A DNA stretch of 40,193 nt, taken from the IMG/VR virus record IMGVR_UViG_3300025154_000219, positions 1-40,193 of that record, one strand, 5' to 3'. The DNA is from a virus. This document shows, piece after piece, positions 1-6,661 of this stretch. Every line of letters begins with the position of its first letter. Within the stretch, counting starts at the first letter, position 1. The notes under the pieces were generated by a model. The model was not told the origin of the DNA, did not search any database, and saw nothing but the letters and a program-made list of their open reading frames with translations. A program made the translations under genes and the position numbers.

Positions 1-567
1 GGGCATCATTTTCCAGTTATCTTCAAGTTCAGCCTGAGTGAACCGAATTCGGGCTATCCGATACTGCGGTCCAGACCCCTTATAGTCTCCCATGAGGTAG
101 AACACCCGAAGGACGGCCACCGGAGTTCCAAGGGCATGACAGTAGGATTTAATCTGAGTCATATAAGTCCAGTCTTCGGTTGGATTGCGTTTAGTAGACT
201 TCCAGGTACACTTGTATTCTTCAACGACGAATGGTATATCGCTGGCCGGGTCAAGGGCCACACTCATTGAGCCTACTGAATCGGTGAAAGCTACACCATC
301 TGGAGAGATCCAGATTCCGTCTAATTTTACTTGAGGAGGACGGACGGCATACTTTTCCCGCATAATTCGACTTAGGGCCAGTTCCCACAGGAGACCTATC
401 TCTGCCGTCAACTGCATGTCGGTGAATCCCTCACCTTTATAAGCCAATCCGGAGTTATCTTTGATGGAATTGATGATAGCCCCCAAATGAAGTCCTTCTC
501 GGCGAGGGTCACCCTCATCATCAAACATTGTCTTCTCCCAGAGTACGTCGGTAATCTGAACTTCCAC
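1..567 (-). CDS. PD-(D/E)XK nuclease (RecB/Cas4-like), main part; 3' end lies at the other window end
   Basis: This is probably a metal-dependent DNA exonuclease of the RecB/Cas4-like PD-(D/E)XK superfamily, acting in phage DNA recombination or replication. The visible signature is an aspartate-containing strand (ALDPASD) followed by VVEEYKCTW, the ExK catalytic pair at about residues 117-119, and then QIKSY, the QxxxY motif typical of RecB-type nucleases. The start is GTG at 567, preceded by AAGAGGGAGAG at good spacing. Upstream in frame is a stop at 607-609, and a GTG at 603 sits too close to its SD. The frame is open at base 1 and, joined at the repeat, ends with TAG at 40031-40033, giving about 199 aa. 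It follows the AK-rich protein in the leftward replication block. The fold assignment is from motifs only. Confidence 0.8.
   Translation of the reverse strand, partial: MEVQITDVLWEKTMFDDEGDPRREGLHLGAIINSIKDNSGLAYKGEGFTDMQLTAEIGLLWELALSRIMREKYAVRPPQVKLDGIWISPDGVAFTDSVGSMSVALDPASDIPFVVEEYKCTWKSTKRNPTEDWTYMTQIKSYCHALGTPVAVLRVFYLMGDYKGSGPQYRIARIRFTQAELEDNWKMMP
5..130. repeat. Left copy of 126-bp terminal direct repeat
   Basis: Bases 5-130 are identical, base for base, to 40068-40193, at an offset of 40063. The four bases before the repeat differ between copies (gggc here, tacg at the right end). The repeat lies inside a coding sequence, and the frame reads through from this copy into the sequence upstream of the right copy to a normal stop. 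This is what an overlap from assembling a circular or circularly permuted genome looks like. A short true terminal repeat is a less likely alternative. Confidence 0.95.
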
Positions 568-657
568 GGGTCTCTCCCTCTTAAATTGGTTGTGATTTCC
601 CACTCCTTAACCGCCGTCAAGGTGATACCTGTCATTTCAGGTCCCCTGGTGCGCCAA

Positions 658-686
658 ATTATAGGCGAGGGGGGAGTTAGGGTTAA
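658..686 (-). promoter_or_regulatory. Sigma70-like promoter upstream of the nuclease gene
   Basis: The minus strand carries a perfect TATAAT (663-658) preceded at exactly 17 bp by TTAACC (686-681), four of six matches to the -35 consensus. It lies in the 123-bp gap between the AK-rich gene and the nuclease, pointing at the nuclease. A small dyad ACCTG-N6-CAGGT lies just downstream at 627-642 and could be an operator. Activity is inferred from consensus only. Confidence 0.5.
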
Positions 687-690
687 AGGT

Positions 691-1497
691 TTAATTAGAG
701 ACTAGTACTCCATCCGAATAGGACCAGGGACCAGCGGACAGGAAGTCATCGGAGAATACCGTCTTTACCATCTCATTTTTGTCCGGATCATCCTTGAACT
801 GGGCGAAGATTTTGGCCGGGAGTTCTTTCTTCATCACCGTTCCTGCTTCAGCGAGGACACCGAGAATGAATTCAGTCGCTTTGTCCTGTACCCCACCACC
901 TTCTGCTGCTGCTTCGGTTTTCGCTGCCGCAGGCTTGGCCGCTGCAGGTTTGGTTCCGGCTGCAGGTTTTGCCTTTCCCTTCGCCCCTGCCGGGGTTGAT
1001 TTCTCCCAGGGCAGGCGGTTAATTGCACTGACAACCAGAATGGTCTTCGGTCCGAATTTGGCTTCCTTTTCCTCCTGCTCCTTCGTCTTCTTCAAGGACC
1101 GCTGGGGTTCCGGGACCTGGATCATGTGTGCCTGGAGTCCGGTGAGGATTGAGATATCATCCCCCAGCTTGTCCCCGGGGAACCCGGCATCAACCATGGA
1201 CTTCAGAAAGATTCCCCCATTGCTCGACAAGCGAATTGAGGTAGCCGAACCTACAGACAGAAGCTGCTTCCCATCTTCAGATGGAATCCAATCCTTGGCT
1301 GTTCCCATGGAGTAATACTGTGTCATTTCATCCCCGGCCACATCCAGGACAACTTTCATTGCCGGTGCGGGAGCCGATTTTCCGTTGTAGTCAAACATTT
1401 CGAAGGACACTTCCTTGAACGTTACATCAACGTCATCGATCAGTCCACCACCTTCGACGAATGAATCCGGATTAAGTAATGCTGCATTTCCACCCAT
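691..1497 (-). CDS. Unrecognised replication-module protein with Ala/Lys/Pro linker
   Basis: I do not recognise this 268-residue protein. It has an N-terminal globular part of about 165 residues, rich in beta-strand character and beginning MGGNAALLNP. A low-complexity Ala/Lys/Pro/Gly linker follows at roughly residues 165-205. A C-terminal part of about 60 residues could be a small winged helix. Basic linker plus C-terminal domain suggests nucleic-acid binding, and its place between a helicase and a nuclease would suit an ssDNA-binding or recombination-mediator role, but that is inference. The start is ATG 1497, with AAGGAGAAAATT upstream. The longer frame up to 1590 overlaps the helicase and lacks an SD. 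A palindrome AGTGATCACT (1522-1531) lies just upstream. Confidence 0.75.
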   Translation of the reverse strand: MGGNAALLNPDSFVEGGGLIDDVDVTFKEVSFEMFDYNGKSAPAPAMKVVLDVAGDEMTQYYSMGTAKDWIPSEDGKQLLSVGSATSIRLSSNGGIFLKSMVDAGFPGDKLGDDISILTGLQAHMIQVPEPQRSLKKTKEQEEKEAKFGPKTILVVSAINRLPWEKSTPAGAKGKAKPAAGTKPAAAKPAAAKTEAAAEGGGVQDKATEFILGVLAEAGTVMKKELPAKIFAQFKDDPDKNEMVKTVFSDDFLSAGPWSYSDGVLVSN

Positions 1498-1519
1498 AAT
1501 TTTTCTCCTTGTTGTGTGA

Positions 1520-3079
1520 TCAGTGATCACTGGTTTGTTTTGCCTCCGGTATTCCACGCTCCACCCTATATGCCCCCTTGAACCACTCAACGAGTAGGTG
1601 GTTGTTCTGCTGGAGAAACCAGACTATGTTATTGTCTATTACAAAAGTATTGCAGAAATCGTCTGCTGAACGGCAACCCCTCCCAGTTGCTTGGATCAGT
1701 TGTTGAACTACTTGGTAATTTATGAAGTCCTTATCCCCTTTCGATCGAGCACTGATGATTGTACCCCTGGTGTCCGGATAAGGCAGCTTCACAATGATCT
1801 GCCATCGACACTCCTCCCCTGGAAAGTCCCAGCCCGTAACCATCGACGGGCTGACGAGTACCATTGGAGCCGGAGAGGACTTAAACCCTCGGACTACGGC
1901 TTCAGTATTTGTCCTCTGGTGAGTAATCATATGGTCCTTGAACTTTGACCGCTCCAGTATCATATCACGCCGGGAGTAGGATACTGTGTGGATGATCCCC
2001 TTCGTCTGAAGGCGAGACTCGATGATAGAGTCTATCCTCGACATCAGGATTCTGTATTCCCCCTCTCCCGTCTTATAGTTCATCCTTACTGTAGGTAGAT
2101 GGATTAGGGGACGGTTCTCCACTGGAAATGAATGCGGGAACTCCCTGTACTCCATCTGTGATCGGGGAATACCGAGGAGATCCGCAGTCTTGGGGACGAC
2201 AGTAGCTGAGGTAAGGATTACCTTTGGAATTCCCAAAAATAGTACAGCTTCGGTAAACGGCCTGGGCCAGATTGGGCTTAGGGTTACGGCCATTGGGTTC
2301 GACTCCCATACCCAAGTTCGGTCTATATATTCGACCAGTTTCTCTAACTTCGACTGTATCCGGCTGAAGACTAGGAATCTCTTCTCCTTTCGTTTCAGTT
2401 TGGCCTCCCCCACCTCCACGATGGCATCCACAAGCTTCTCTTCCGCCCACGACTTCCAACCCTCTGCCGTCTGTGGTAGTTTCTTCTTTAGGTCAAGGAA
2501 GGATGTCTCGGTATGGTTGGATAGGGAGAAGGAAACGGAAGTGTGGTCGATTACATGATCTACCGCTGCATGAGCTTCATCTAGGATGAGGTTCTGAAAT
2601 TCTCCAATTCCCTCTCCATATTCGTTCTGAGCCATCCAGTAGCTGTAGTTGGTGATGACTATCTTAGCCCGTCGAGCCTGTCGAAGACGGTCGTAGTAGG
2701 TACAACCCCCCTGATCTCTCATTGCACACTTTACCCCGAAGGCGCAGAGGCCAGTGTCACAGTTCACCTTTGTGTTCAACCGACAGGGGTAGTTTCCCCT
2801 TCCCCGGATATCTACAATTTCCTCTACTGAACCAAACTCCCGCTCAAGCTGAGACTGGAGCCCCTTAGTTGAGGTGAGAATGACTGAGCGGCCTTCGGAG
2901 GCCATAGCCGCCGTGATGTAGGTTAGGGATTTTCCAAAACCAGTAGGACAGACTGCCATAGTAAAGCGGGGTGATGGCTGAAGCATAAGGAAGCAAGCTT
3001 CGTCCTGGTACGGCCTCCAGCGGTCAAACTTCTCTGGTAACCCAAAATAGATTGGGGCTGGAATAAATTCAGTAATCAT
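1520..3079 (-). CDS. DinG/XPD-like SF2 DNA helicase with iron-sulphur cysteines
   Basis: This 519-residue protein is a superfamily 2 helicase of the XPD/DinG group, expected to unwind DNA 5'-3' during phage replication or recombination. Motifs in order are a Q-like RPYQ region (residues 22-25), Walker A PTGFGKS (45-51), a cysteine cluster at about residues 98-130 (YPC, NC, LC, KC, GGC) matching the 4Fe-4S domain inserted after motif Ia, a DEAH box near residue 167, and motif VI QATGRGCRS near the C-terminus. The start ATG 3079 has AGGAGAAGTA upstream. It is shorter than typical DinG (about 700 aa), as phage versions often are. No replicative DnaB-type helicase was seen, so this may be the main helicase. 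Confidence 0.9.
   Translation of the reverse strand: MITEFIPAPIYFGLPEKFDRWRPYQDEACFLMLQPSPRFTMAVCPTGFGKSLTYITAAMASEGRSVILTSTKGLQSQLEREFGSVEEIVDIRGRGNYPCRLNTKVNCDTGLCAFGVKCAMRDQGGCTYYDRLRQARRAKIVITNYSYWMAQNEYGEGIGEFQNLILDEAHAAVDHVIDHTSVSFSLSNHTETSFLDLKKKLPQTAEGWKSWAEEKLVDAIVEVGEAKLKRKEKRFLVFSRIQSKLEKLVEYIDRTWVWESNPMAVTLSPIWPRPFTEAVLFLGIPKVILTSATVVPKTADLLGIPRSQMEYREFPHSFPVENRPLIHLPTVRMNYKTGEGEYRILMSRIDSIIESRLQTKGIIHTVSYSRRDMILERSKFKDHMITHQRTNTEAVVRGFKSSPAPMVLVSPSMVTGWDFPGEECRWQIIVKLPYPDTRGTIISARSKGDKDFINYQVVQQLIQATGRGCRSADDFCNTFVIDNNIVWFLQQNNHLLVEWFKGAYRVERGIPEAKQTSDH
1522..1531. promoter_or_regulatory. Perfect 10-bp palindrome, possible operator
   Basis: AGTGATCACT is self-complementary and lies 25 bp before the ATG of the AK-rich gene. 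It resembles the TGACCA/TGATCA dyads found before other phage genes at 9.2-10.8 kb, 22.0 kb and 40.0 kb, so it may belong to one operator family. It overlaps the last codons of the upstream helicase gene. Confidence 0.35.
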
Positions 3080-3109
3080 TACTTCTCCTGGTCCTGGAGG
3101 GTTTGTGGT

Positions 3110-3607
3110 TTAATCGTCTATAGATCCCAGGCTTGCTTTCCCCTGTTGATCTATTAGGTGTCCGTATCGCTCTTTCATCTGCCTCTGGTACCGATCTCTC
3201 CAGTACCCGTCCGGCATGGACTTTATGTGGTCCTGTACCATTCTCACCAGCCGAGTGGCTTCTCCATTTGCCCCCGAACTTAGATGGCCGGAGATTCTCT
3301 CGCTTAACTTGTCGAAGACCGTAGTAAAATCTGCCGCCATCTCTTCATCTTTCATCAACTCCACAATAGCATCCACCTGTCCACTGACGGATAAAACCTT
3401 ATCCTGCGTCGCCAGCCAGCTTATGTGTCGGTGGAGTGCGTGGCGAAGTAGATCTCCCTTCGTCCTATAGGGGAATTTCTTCCCCGCTATCACCTGTTCA
3501 ATCTGTCTTGCCATCTGAGGGATGGTCCTGAACCAGTGACGGGCAGAATGACCGTTAGTGTCTGAAGCTGTAATCCTAAAGTCCATTGGGTTAATTTCAT
3601 TCGACAT
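3110..3607 (-). CDS. Conserved-looking hypothetical protein, possible DNA-binding N-terminus
   Basis: This is a 165-residue protein that I do not recognise. A segment around residues 45-65 (FPYRTKGDLLRHALHRHISWL) resembles a ribbon-helix-helix or related short DNA-binding helix pair. The rest is helical and charged. There are no membrane segments or cysteine motifs. Its start overlaps the end of the HTH gene (3597-3607), and AAAAGG lies about 10 bp upstream of the ATG, so the two are probably translated together at the head of the leftward replication operon. A role as regulator or replication accessory is only a guess from position. Confidence 0.65.
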   Translation of the reverse strand: MSNEINPMDFRITASDTNGHSARHWFRTIPQMARQIEQVIAGKKFPYRTKGDLLRHALHRHISWLATQDKVLSVSGQVDAIVELMKDEEMAADFTTVFDKLSERISGHLSSGANGEATRLVRMVQDHIKSMPDGYWRDRYQRQMKERYGHLIDQQGKASLGSIDD

Positions 3608-3836
3608 AGAATTTATTCCTTTTATTTGTCAATCTGGCCAATAGTTCGTCTATTGTTACCCCAAGTGCCTCCGATATTGCCATCGCACAGGGTACCGAAG
3701 GCTTCACCTTTCCCGCAAACACTCTGGAGAGGTGAGACTTGGAATACCCGGTATGCTGCTGTACCCTGGTAAGGTTAACTCGGAGCAGTGCACGTTTCCG
3801 TTTTGTTCCTGTCTGGAGAGTGAAAGTGAAGGTCAT
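3597..3836 (-). CDS. Small helix-turn-helix (Cro/C1, XRE-type) regulator
   Basis: This 79-residue basic protein holds a Cro/C1-type HTH: LTRVQQHTGYSKSHLSRVFAGKVKPSVPCAMAISEALGVTIDELL follows the classic five-helix XRE pattern, with the turn at TGYSKSHLSRVF. It is the first substantial gene of the leftward replication block and faces the divergent Z operon, so it probably controls one or both promoters in 3837-4128. The ATG at 3836 is preceded by ATAGGGATT. A 12-codon leader ORF (3849-3887) lies just upstream with the same AGGGATTATG start context. No integrase was found, so this need not be a lysogeny repressor. Confidence 0.8.
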   Translation of the reverse strand: MTFTFTLQTGTKRKRALLRVNLTRVQQHTGYSKSHLSRVFAGKVKPSVPCAMAISEALGVTIDELLARLTNKRNKFYVE

Positions 3837-3848
3837 AATCCCTATATC

Positions 3849-3887
3849 CTATCCTTTCTTGGTTCTTCGAGTGTCTTTCGGACTCAT
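3849..3887 (-). CDS. Possible 12-residue leader peptide upstream of the HTH gene
   Basis: An ATG at 3887 with GAAGAGGGATT before it opens a 12-codon ORF (MSPKDTRRTKKG) ending at TAG 3849, twelve bases before the HTH gene's start. The start context AGGGATTATG is repeated exactly at the HTH gene. It could be a regulatory upstream ORF or a chance small frame. Only the sequence context supports it. Confidence 0.3.
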   Translation of the reverse strand: MSPKDTRRTKKG

Positions 3888-4009
3888 AATCCCTCTTCGT
3901 TCCGTTGTTTCATAGACAAAGGATACGACCGACTTCGACCTCGAGCAACCCGATTCTCGCGGGCCTCGACGGCTGGCCGGATTAGGATCGGAAGAAGAAC
4001 GGGACAGGC

Positions 4010-4030
4010 CAACGCACAACGCACAACGCA
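4010..4030 (+). repeat. Three tandem 7-bp repeats, CAACGCA
   Basis: The heptamer CAACGCA occurs three times without interruption at 4010, 4017 and 4024. A single CAACGCAC is also found beside the inverted copy of the 30-bp element (minus strand, about 23332-23340). The pairing suggests an iterated protein-binding site accompanying the 30-bp element. Confidence 0.8.
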
Positions 4031-4063
4031 CCATACACCGGACACAGAACACCACGCTATATC

Positions 4064-4093
4064 GTCACGAATCATGAGAGGACCAAGGACAAA
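4064..4093 (+). repeat. 30-bp long-range repeat, copy A (Z-operon leader)
   Basis: Thirty bases beginning GTCACGAATCATGAGAGG match the reverse complement of 23284-23313 perfectly. The core TCACGAATCATGA is a near-palindrome, suggesting a dimeric protein site. This copy sits 36 bp before the first gene of the Z operon. Its function is unknown. Confidence 0.9.
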
Positions 4094-4128
4094 AAAGACG
4101 AGGCGGGTTGGGGTGAGAAAGGGGGGTT

Positions 4129-4536
4129 ATGACTACAGACTGGCAACGGAAGAGGATGGAAGAGGCAATTTTCTCCCTATCCACGAGGATAAAACGGATG
4201 GATGCTGGATCGTTGAGGGATAAACTGTACCATCAGAGAGCCAAATATCGTCGGGCACTATCTGAAGGTAGAACCTACACCCCCGAAAACCCGAAGTTCG
4301 CTCGAAATACCACCGACCCTGATTCACGAACGAAGAATGATAGGGTTAAGCTTCATCTTATTGAACAGAGACTGGACCACGAGCTTCAGGATAGTGAGAG
4401 GCAAAGACTAAACCGAAAAAAGGATCGCCTATGGGCGAAATTATACAGTGGGCTTAGGCCAGGAGAGGACAAGCCTGAAACTCTTAACCGATTATTGGAG
4501 GAGATAGGGGGGCAGGAAAGTGGAAGTGGTGACTAA
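4129..4536 (+). CDS. Unrecognised protein, first gene of the Z operon
   Basis: This is a 135-residue, very hydrophilic protein with a strongly charged, mostly helical sequence (many Arg, Lys, Glu) and no membrane segment or cysteine. I do not recognise it. The two helical stretches at residues 5-50 and 70-115 each run LxxRLxx(E/D)LQDxERxRLxxKxxxLWxK-like and may form a coiled coil. The ATG at 4129 follows a GAAAGGGGGGTT purine tract. The ORF ends 45 bp before purZ and belongs to the same transcription unit, so a link to aminoadenine metabolism or to early takeover is possible but unproven. Confidence 0.7.
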   Translation: MTTDWQRKRMEEAIFSLSTRIKRMDAGSLRDKLYHQRAKYRRALSEGRTYTPENPKFARNTTDPDSRTKNDRVKLHLIEQRLDHELQDSERQRLNRKKDRLWAKLYSGLRPGEDKPETLNRLLEEIGGQESGSGD

Positions 4537-4581
4537 AACTGTAGTTCTACTAATCAAGTGCAAAAACAAGGAGGAAGACAA

Positions 4582-5700
4582 ATGAAACGAGGTAAATTGA
4601 ACATTGTATTTGGGGGTCAGGCCGGATCTGAAGCCAAGGGTAAACTCTCAGGGTTTCTGGCCGACAAATTTCACCCGGACCTACTGGTCATTACAGCCAG
4701 TCCAAATGCGGGACACACCATTATTATGCCTGGCGGGGAGAAAAAGGTAAGCTATCACCTCCCGATAGCCATGGCTATGTGTGACTGTCCTGTCATTCTA
4801 ACGGCAGCCAGTCTGATAAACTTTGATATCCTGGTGAAGGAAATAGAGGATCTGGGTGTGGATCCCAAACGGATCATTATCGACCCCAGAGCGTCTATCA
4901 TCCATAACCATCACATCGAATTGGAAGAGAAGGGAAAAAAGTCGGACATCGGGTCCACCCTCCAGGGTATAGGGGAATGCCGAATGTCGAAGATGATGAG
5001 GCTGGGTCGAGGTCATCATACTCTTGCCTATGACATCCGGGACATGTTTGATGGTTTGGGGATTGGGGTATTGGATTACCCATCCTCCGTTTGGGTGAAC
5101 GAGGCCCTATACTTCGGGGGGATGGTACTCTGCGAATCTACTCAGGGGTTCGACCTTGACTTGGAGCACGGTATCGATCCGGTCTACTGCACGTCGAAGA
5201 TGATCAACCCTTCAATGATTGCGGCTGAGGCGGGAGTTTCACCGGCAATGGTTGGTGATGTGGTGGCGGTCATCCGCCCCTACCCCATCCGGGTTTCCAA
5301 CCGCACTGGAACCAGTGGACCCTACGCTGACGCTAAGGAGATAGACTGGTCTACCGTTGCCCTTCGCTCAGGTTGTCCCCACGAACTGAAGGAAATCACT
5401 ACTACGACTAAACTTCCTCGCCGGGTCTTCGAGTTCTCCTGGGATCGCTTCTCTCATATGCTCCGGGTATGCCGTCCTACTTCCATCTGCCTCCAGTTTG
5501 CTAACTACCTGGACTGGTCAGTCTATGACCGAACTGACTTCGGGGATGATAGTTTTGAGGGGTTCGATCCAGTCTCCACCTTCATTCAAAGACTGGAGTC
5601 CTACAAGGTTCCCGTGGAATTCGTCGGTACTGGTCCAGGTCACGGGTCTATGATCTGGAGGAAGAACGCCAGGGAACTGATGATAGGCAGGAAAGACTGA
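4582..5700 (+). CDS. purZ: PurZ, N6-succino-2-amino-2'-deoxyadenylate synthase
   Basis: PurZ condenses dGMP with aspartate using ATP to give N6-succino-2-amino-dAMP, the committed step to dZTP; host PurB and kinases finish it. At 372 residues it carries the adenylosuccinate synthetase framework: GGQAGSEAKGK (residues 11-21) where PurA has GDEGKGK, NAGHT with catalytic-type His45, GSTLQGIG, ESTQGFDLDLEHG, and RPYPIRVSNRTGTSGPY. The PurA catalytic Asp is Ser16, the substitution that marks phage PurZ. The second Gly of the loop is Ala18, an added peculiarity. The start is ATG 4582 behind AAGGAGGA; the in-frame GTG 4558 lies upstream of that SD. It overlaps mazZ by one base. Confidence 0.93.
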   Translation: MKRGKLNIVFGGQAGSEAKGKLSGFLADKFHPDLLVITASPNAGHTIIMPGGEKKVSYHLPIAMAMCDCPVILTAASLINFDILVKEIEDLGVDPKRIIIDPRASIIHNHHIELEEKGKKSDIGSTLQGIGECRMSKMMRLGRGHHTLAYDIRDMFDGLGIGVLDYPSSVWVNEALYFGGMVLCESTQGFDLDLEHGIDPVYCTSKMINPSMIAAEAGVSPAMVGDVVAVIRPYPIRVSNRTGTSGPYADAKEIDWSTVALRSGCPHELKEITTTTKLPRRVFEFSWDRFSHMLRVCRPTSICLQFANYLDWSVYDRTDFGDDSFEGFDPVSTFIQRLESYKVPVEFVGTGPGHGSMIWRKNARELMIGRKD

Positions 5701-6263
5701 TGGCCGGTGATAGACAAGGCTTTATGGGGGACAATTCCATGTGTAATCACACCGTTGACTGCGACTGCTCGGTCTGCCAGGAATTTAACCGGTGTTTAGG
5801 CCCAGAAAACCTTGAGTGGTTTGCGGGTGAACATCCGAAACCAACACAGGAGGAAGGATCGATGAGTGATGACAAACTGTATGAGGCGGCTATGGAGAAG
5901 GAAAGGAGAAGGACGGAGGAGGGGACCAGGAATTCCTTCCGGACAGTGAAGGAAGAAAAGTCACAGGAGAAGGTTCCCTTCGCCGACATGCTCTCCGACT
6001 TTCACCTTGCTCTCACCGAAGTAGCCCGAGTTACATCTTTCGGCAACCAGAAGTATGGTGAACCTGGAGGCTGGCGAAAGGTCGAAGGTTTCCAGCGGTC
6101 CTACCAGAATAAAAAGGCAAGGCATGCTATGGAAGGTTTACTTCAGGATTTCGACGGGGAATCTGGCCTATTCTGTCTTGCTCATGAAGCCTGGAACGCT
6201 CTCGCCTTGCTGCAAGACAAGCTGGAGAAGATCGAGGGAGATAAGCGGAGAAGCTCTCGATAG
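5700..6263 (+). CDS. mazZ: MazZ-type dATP/dGTP diphosphohydrolase
   Basis: This enzyme family hydrolyses dGTP and dATP to monophosphates plus pyrophosphate. In Z phages it feeds dGMP to PurZ and lowers dATP. The C-terminal 125 residues fit the all-alpha DUF5664/MazZ pattern: LTEVARVTSFGNQKYGEPGGW, then RHAMEGLLQD, ESGLFCLAHEAWNALALL, with the expected Glu, Lys, Tyr, His and Asn positions. The start overlaps the purZ stop as TGATG. An internal ATG at 5862 has a much stronger SD (AGGAGGAAGG) and would give a 133-residue enzyme containing the whole catalytic domain. The extra N-terminal 54 residues include a cysteine cluster (MCNH, DCDCSVC) that may bind zinc. Either one long or two nested products is possible. 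Confidence 0.85.
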   Translation: MAGDRQGFMGDNSMCNHTVDCDCSVCQEFNRCLGPENLEWFAGEHPKPTQEEGSMSDDKLYEAAMEKERRRTEEGTRNSFRTVKEEKSQEKVPFADMLSDFHLALTEVARVTSFGNQKYGEPGGWRKVEGFQRSYQNKKARHAMEGLLQDFDGESGLFCLAHEAWNALALLQDKLEKIEGDKRRSSR

Positions 6264-6296
6264 GCTTTCCTTTTGTTTTCTTTGAGGATGAACAAA

Positions 6297-6323
6297 AAAG
6301 CCGGGGTTGATGGCCCCGGCTTT
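6297..6323. terminator. Bidirectional rho-independent terminator
   Basis: AAAGCCGGGG and CCCCGGCTTT form a 10-bp stem around the loop TTGATGG. An A-run lies on the left and CTTTCCTTT on the right. It lies between the convergent mazZ and the leftward gene ending at 6356, and so can end transcription from both sides. Confidence 0.9.
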
Positions 6324-6355
6324 CCTTTGTGTGTCTTCTTTGGGGTGAAGGCTGG

Positions 6356-6622
6356 CTATGGAGTTACAAGCTCAAAATCTGACTGAAGAACCCAGTACCA
6401 GTCTTCTCCCCCCGCACAGTAGTCATGTAAATTGGTTGGTTTAACCATCATTCCCTTCTCTGCCTCCCGGAATCTGTGGGCGCCATACATTTCATCTCCA
6501 GGAATGGCTACAACTTCAGTTTCATCCCCAACTTCTACCCCTGGATACTGCCACCTATGGCATTCAATTCCCCTATCCTTCCCATCCAATCCTGTCCGCC
6601 TAACTCTATCACCTTTTTTCAT
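6356..6622 (-). CDS. Small SH3/KOW-like hypothetical protein, paralogue of the gene at 7092
   Basis: This is an 88-residue protein with a short beta-rich sequence. It begins KKGDRVRRTG, as SH3- or KOW-like barrels do, and contains ETEVVAIPGDE and DWYWVLQSDFELV. The protein encoded at 7092-7328 shares the same three blocks, so the two are tandem paralogues separated by one gene. The ATG at 6622 has AGGAGGAAGGACC upstream. It is the last gene of the leftward accessory cluster and ends at the bidirectional terminator. No biochemical function can be assigned. Confidence 0.75.
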   Translation of the reverse strand: MKKGDRVRRTGLDGKDRGIECHRWQYPGVEVGDETEVVAIPGDEMYGAHRFREAEKGMMVKPTNLHDYCAGGEDWYWVLQSDFELVTP

Positions 6623-6661
6623 TGGTCCTTCCTCCTGTATGGTTGTGGTTGTGGTTTCCAG

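Larger units (their letters stand above)
3888..4128. other. Divergent control region between replication block and Z operon
   Basis: This stretch separates the leftward HTH gene from the rightward operon with purZ. It contains no convincing gene; frames on either strand lack SDs and are short. It holds three perfect tandem copies of CAACGCA (4010-4030), then a 30-bp element (4064-4093) that recurs inverted at 23284-23313. I see no textbook -35/-10 pair; CTATAT at 4057-4062 is the best -10-like hexamer on the plus strand. Promoters for both directions should lie here. Confidence 0.6.

Noticed and set aside
5-130. 126-bp terminal repeats as a transposon or true packaging repeat
   Set aside because: They lie inside a gene that is whole only when the copies are merged, and there is no transposase. 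Assembly overlap of a circular or permuted genome explains them better.
408-635. 75-codon minus-strand ORF overlapping the nuclease start
   Set aside because: It runs out of phase over the nuclease N-terminus, its SD is poor, and the product has no recognisable pattern.
3597-3836. HTH protein as proof of a temperate phage
   Set aside because: No integrase, excisionase or partition gene was seen, and small XRE-type regulators also occur in virulent phages.
4558-4581. GTG 4558 as the purZ start
   Set aside because: The added residues are translated from the SD itself (AAGGAGGA), and the PurA-type first strand begins right after ATG 4582.
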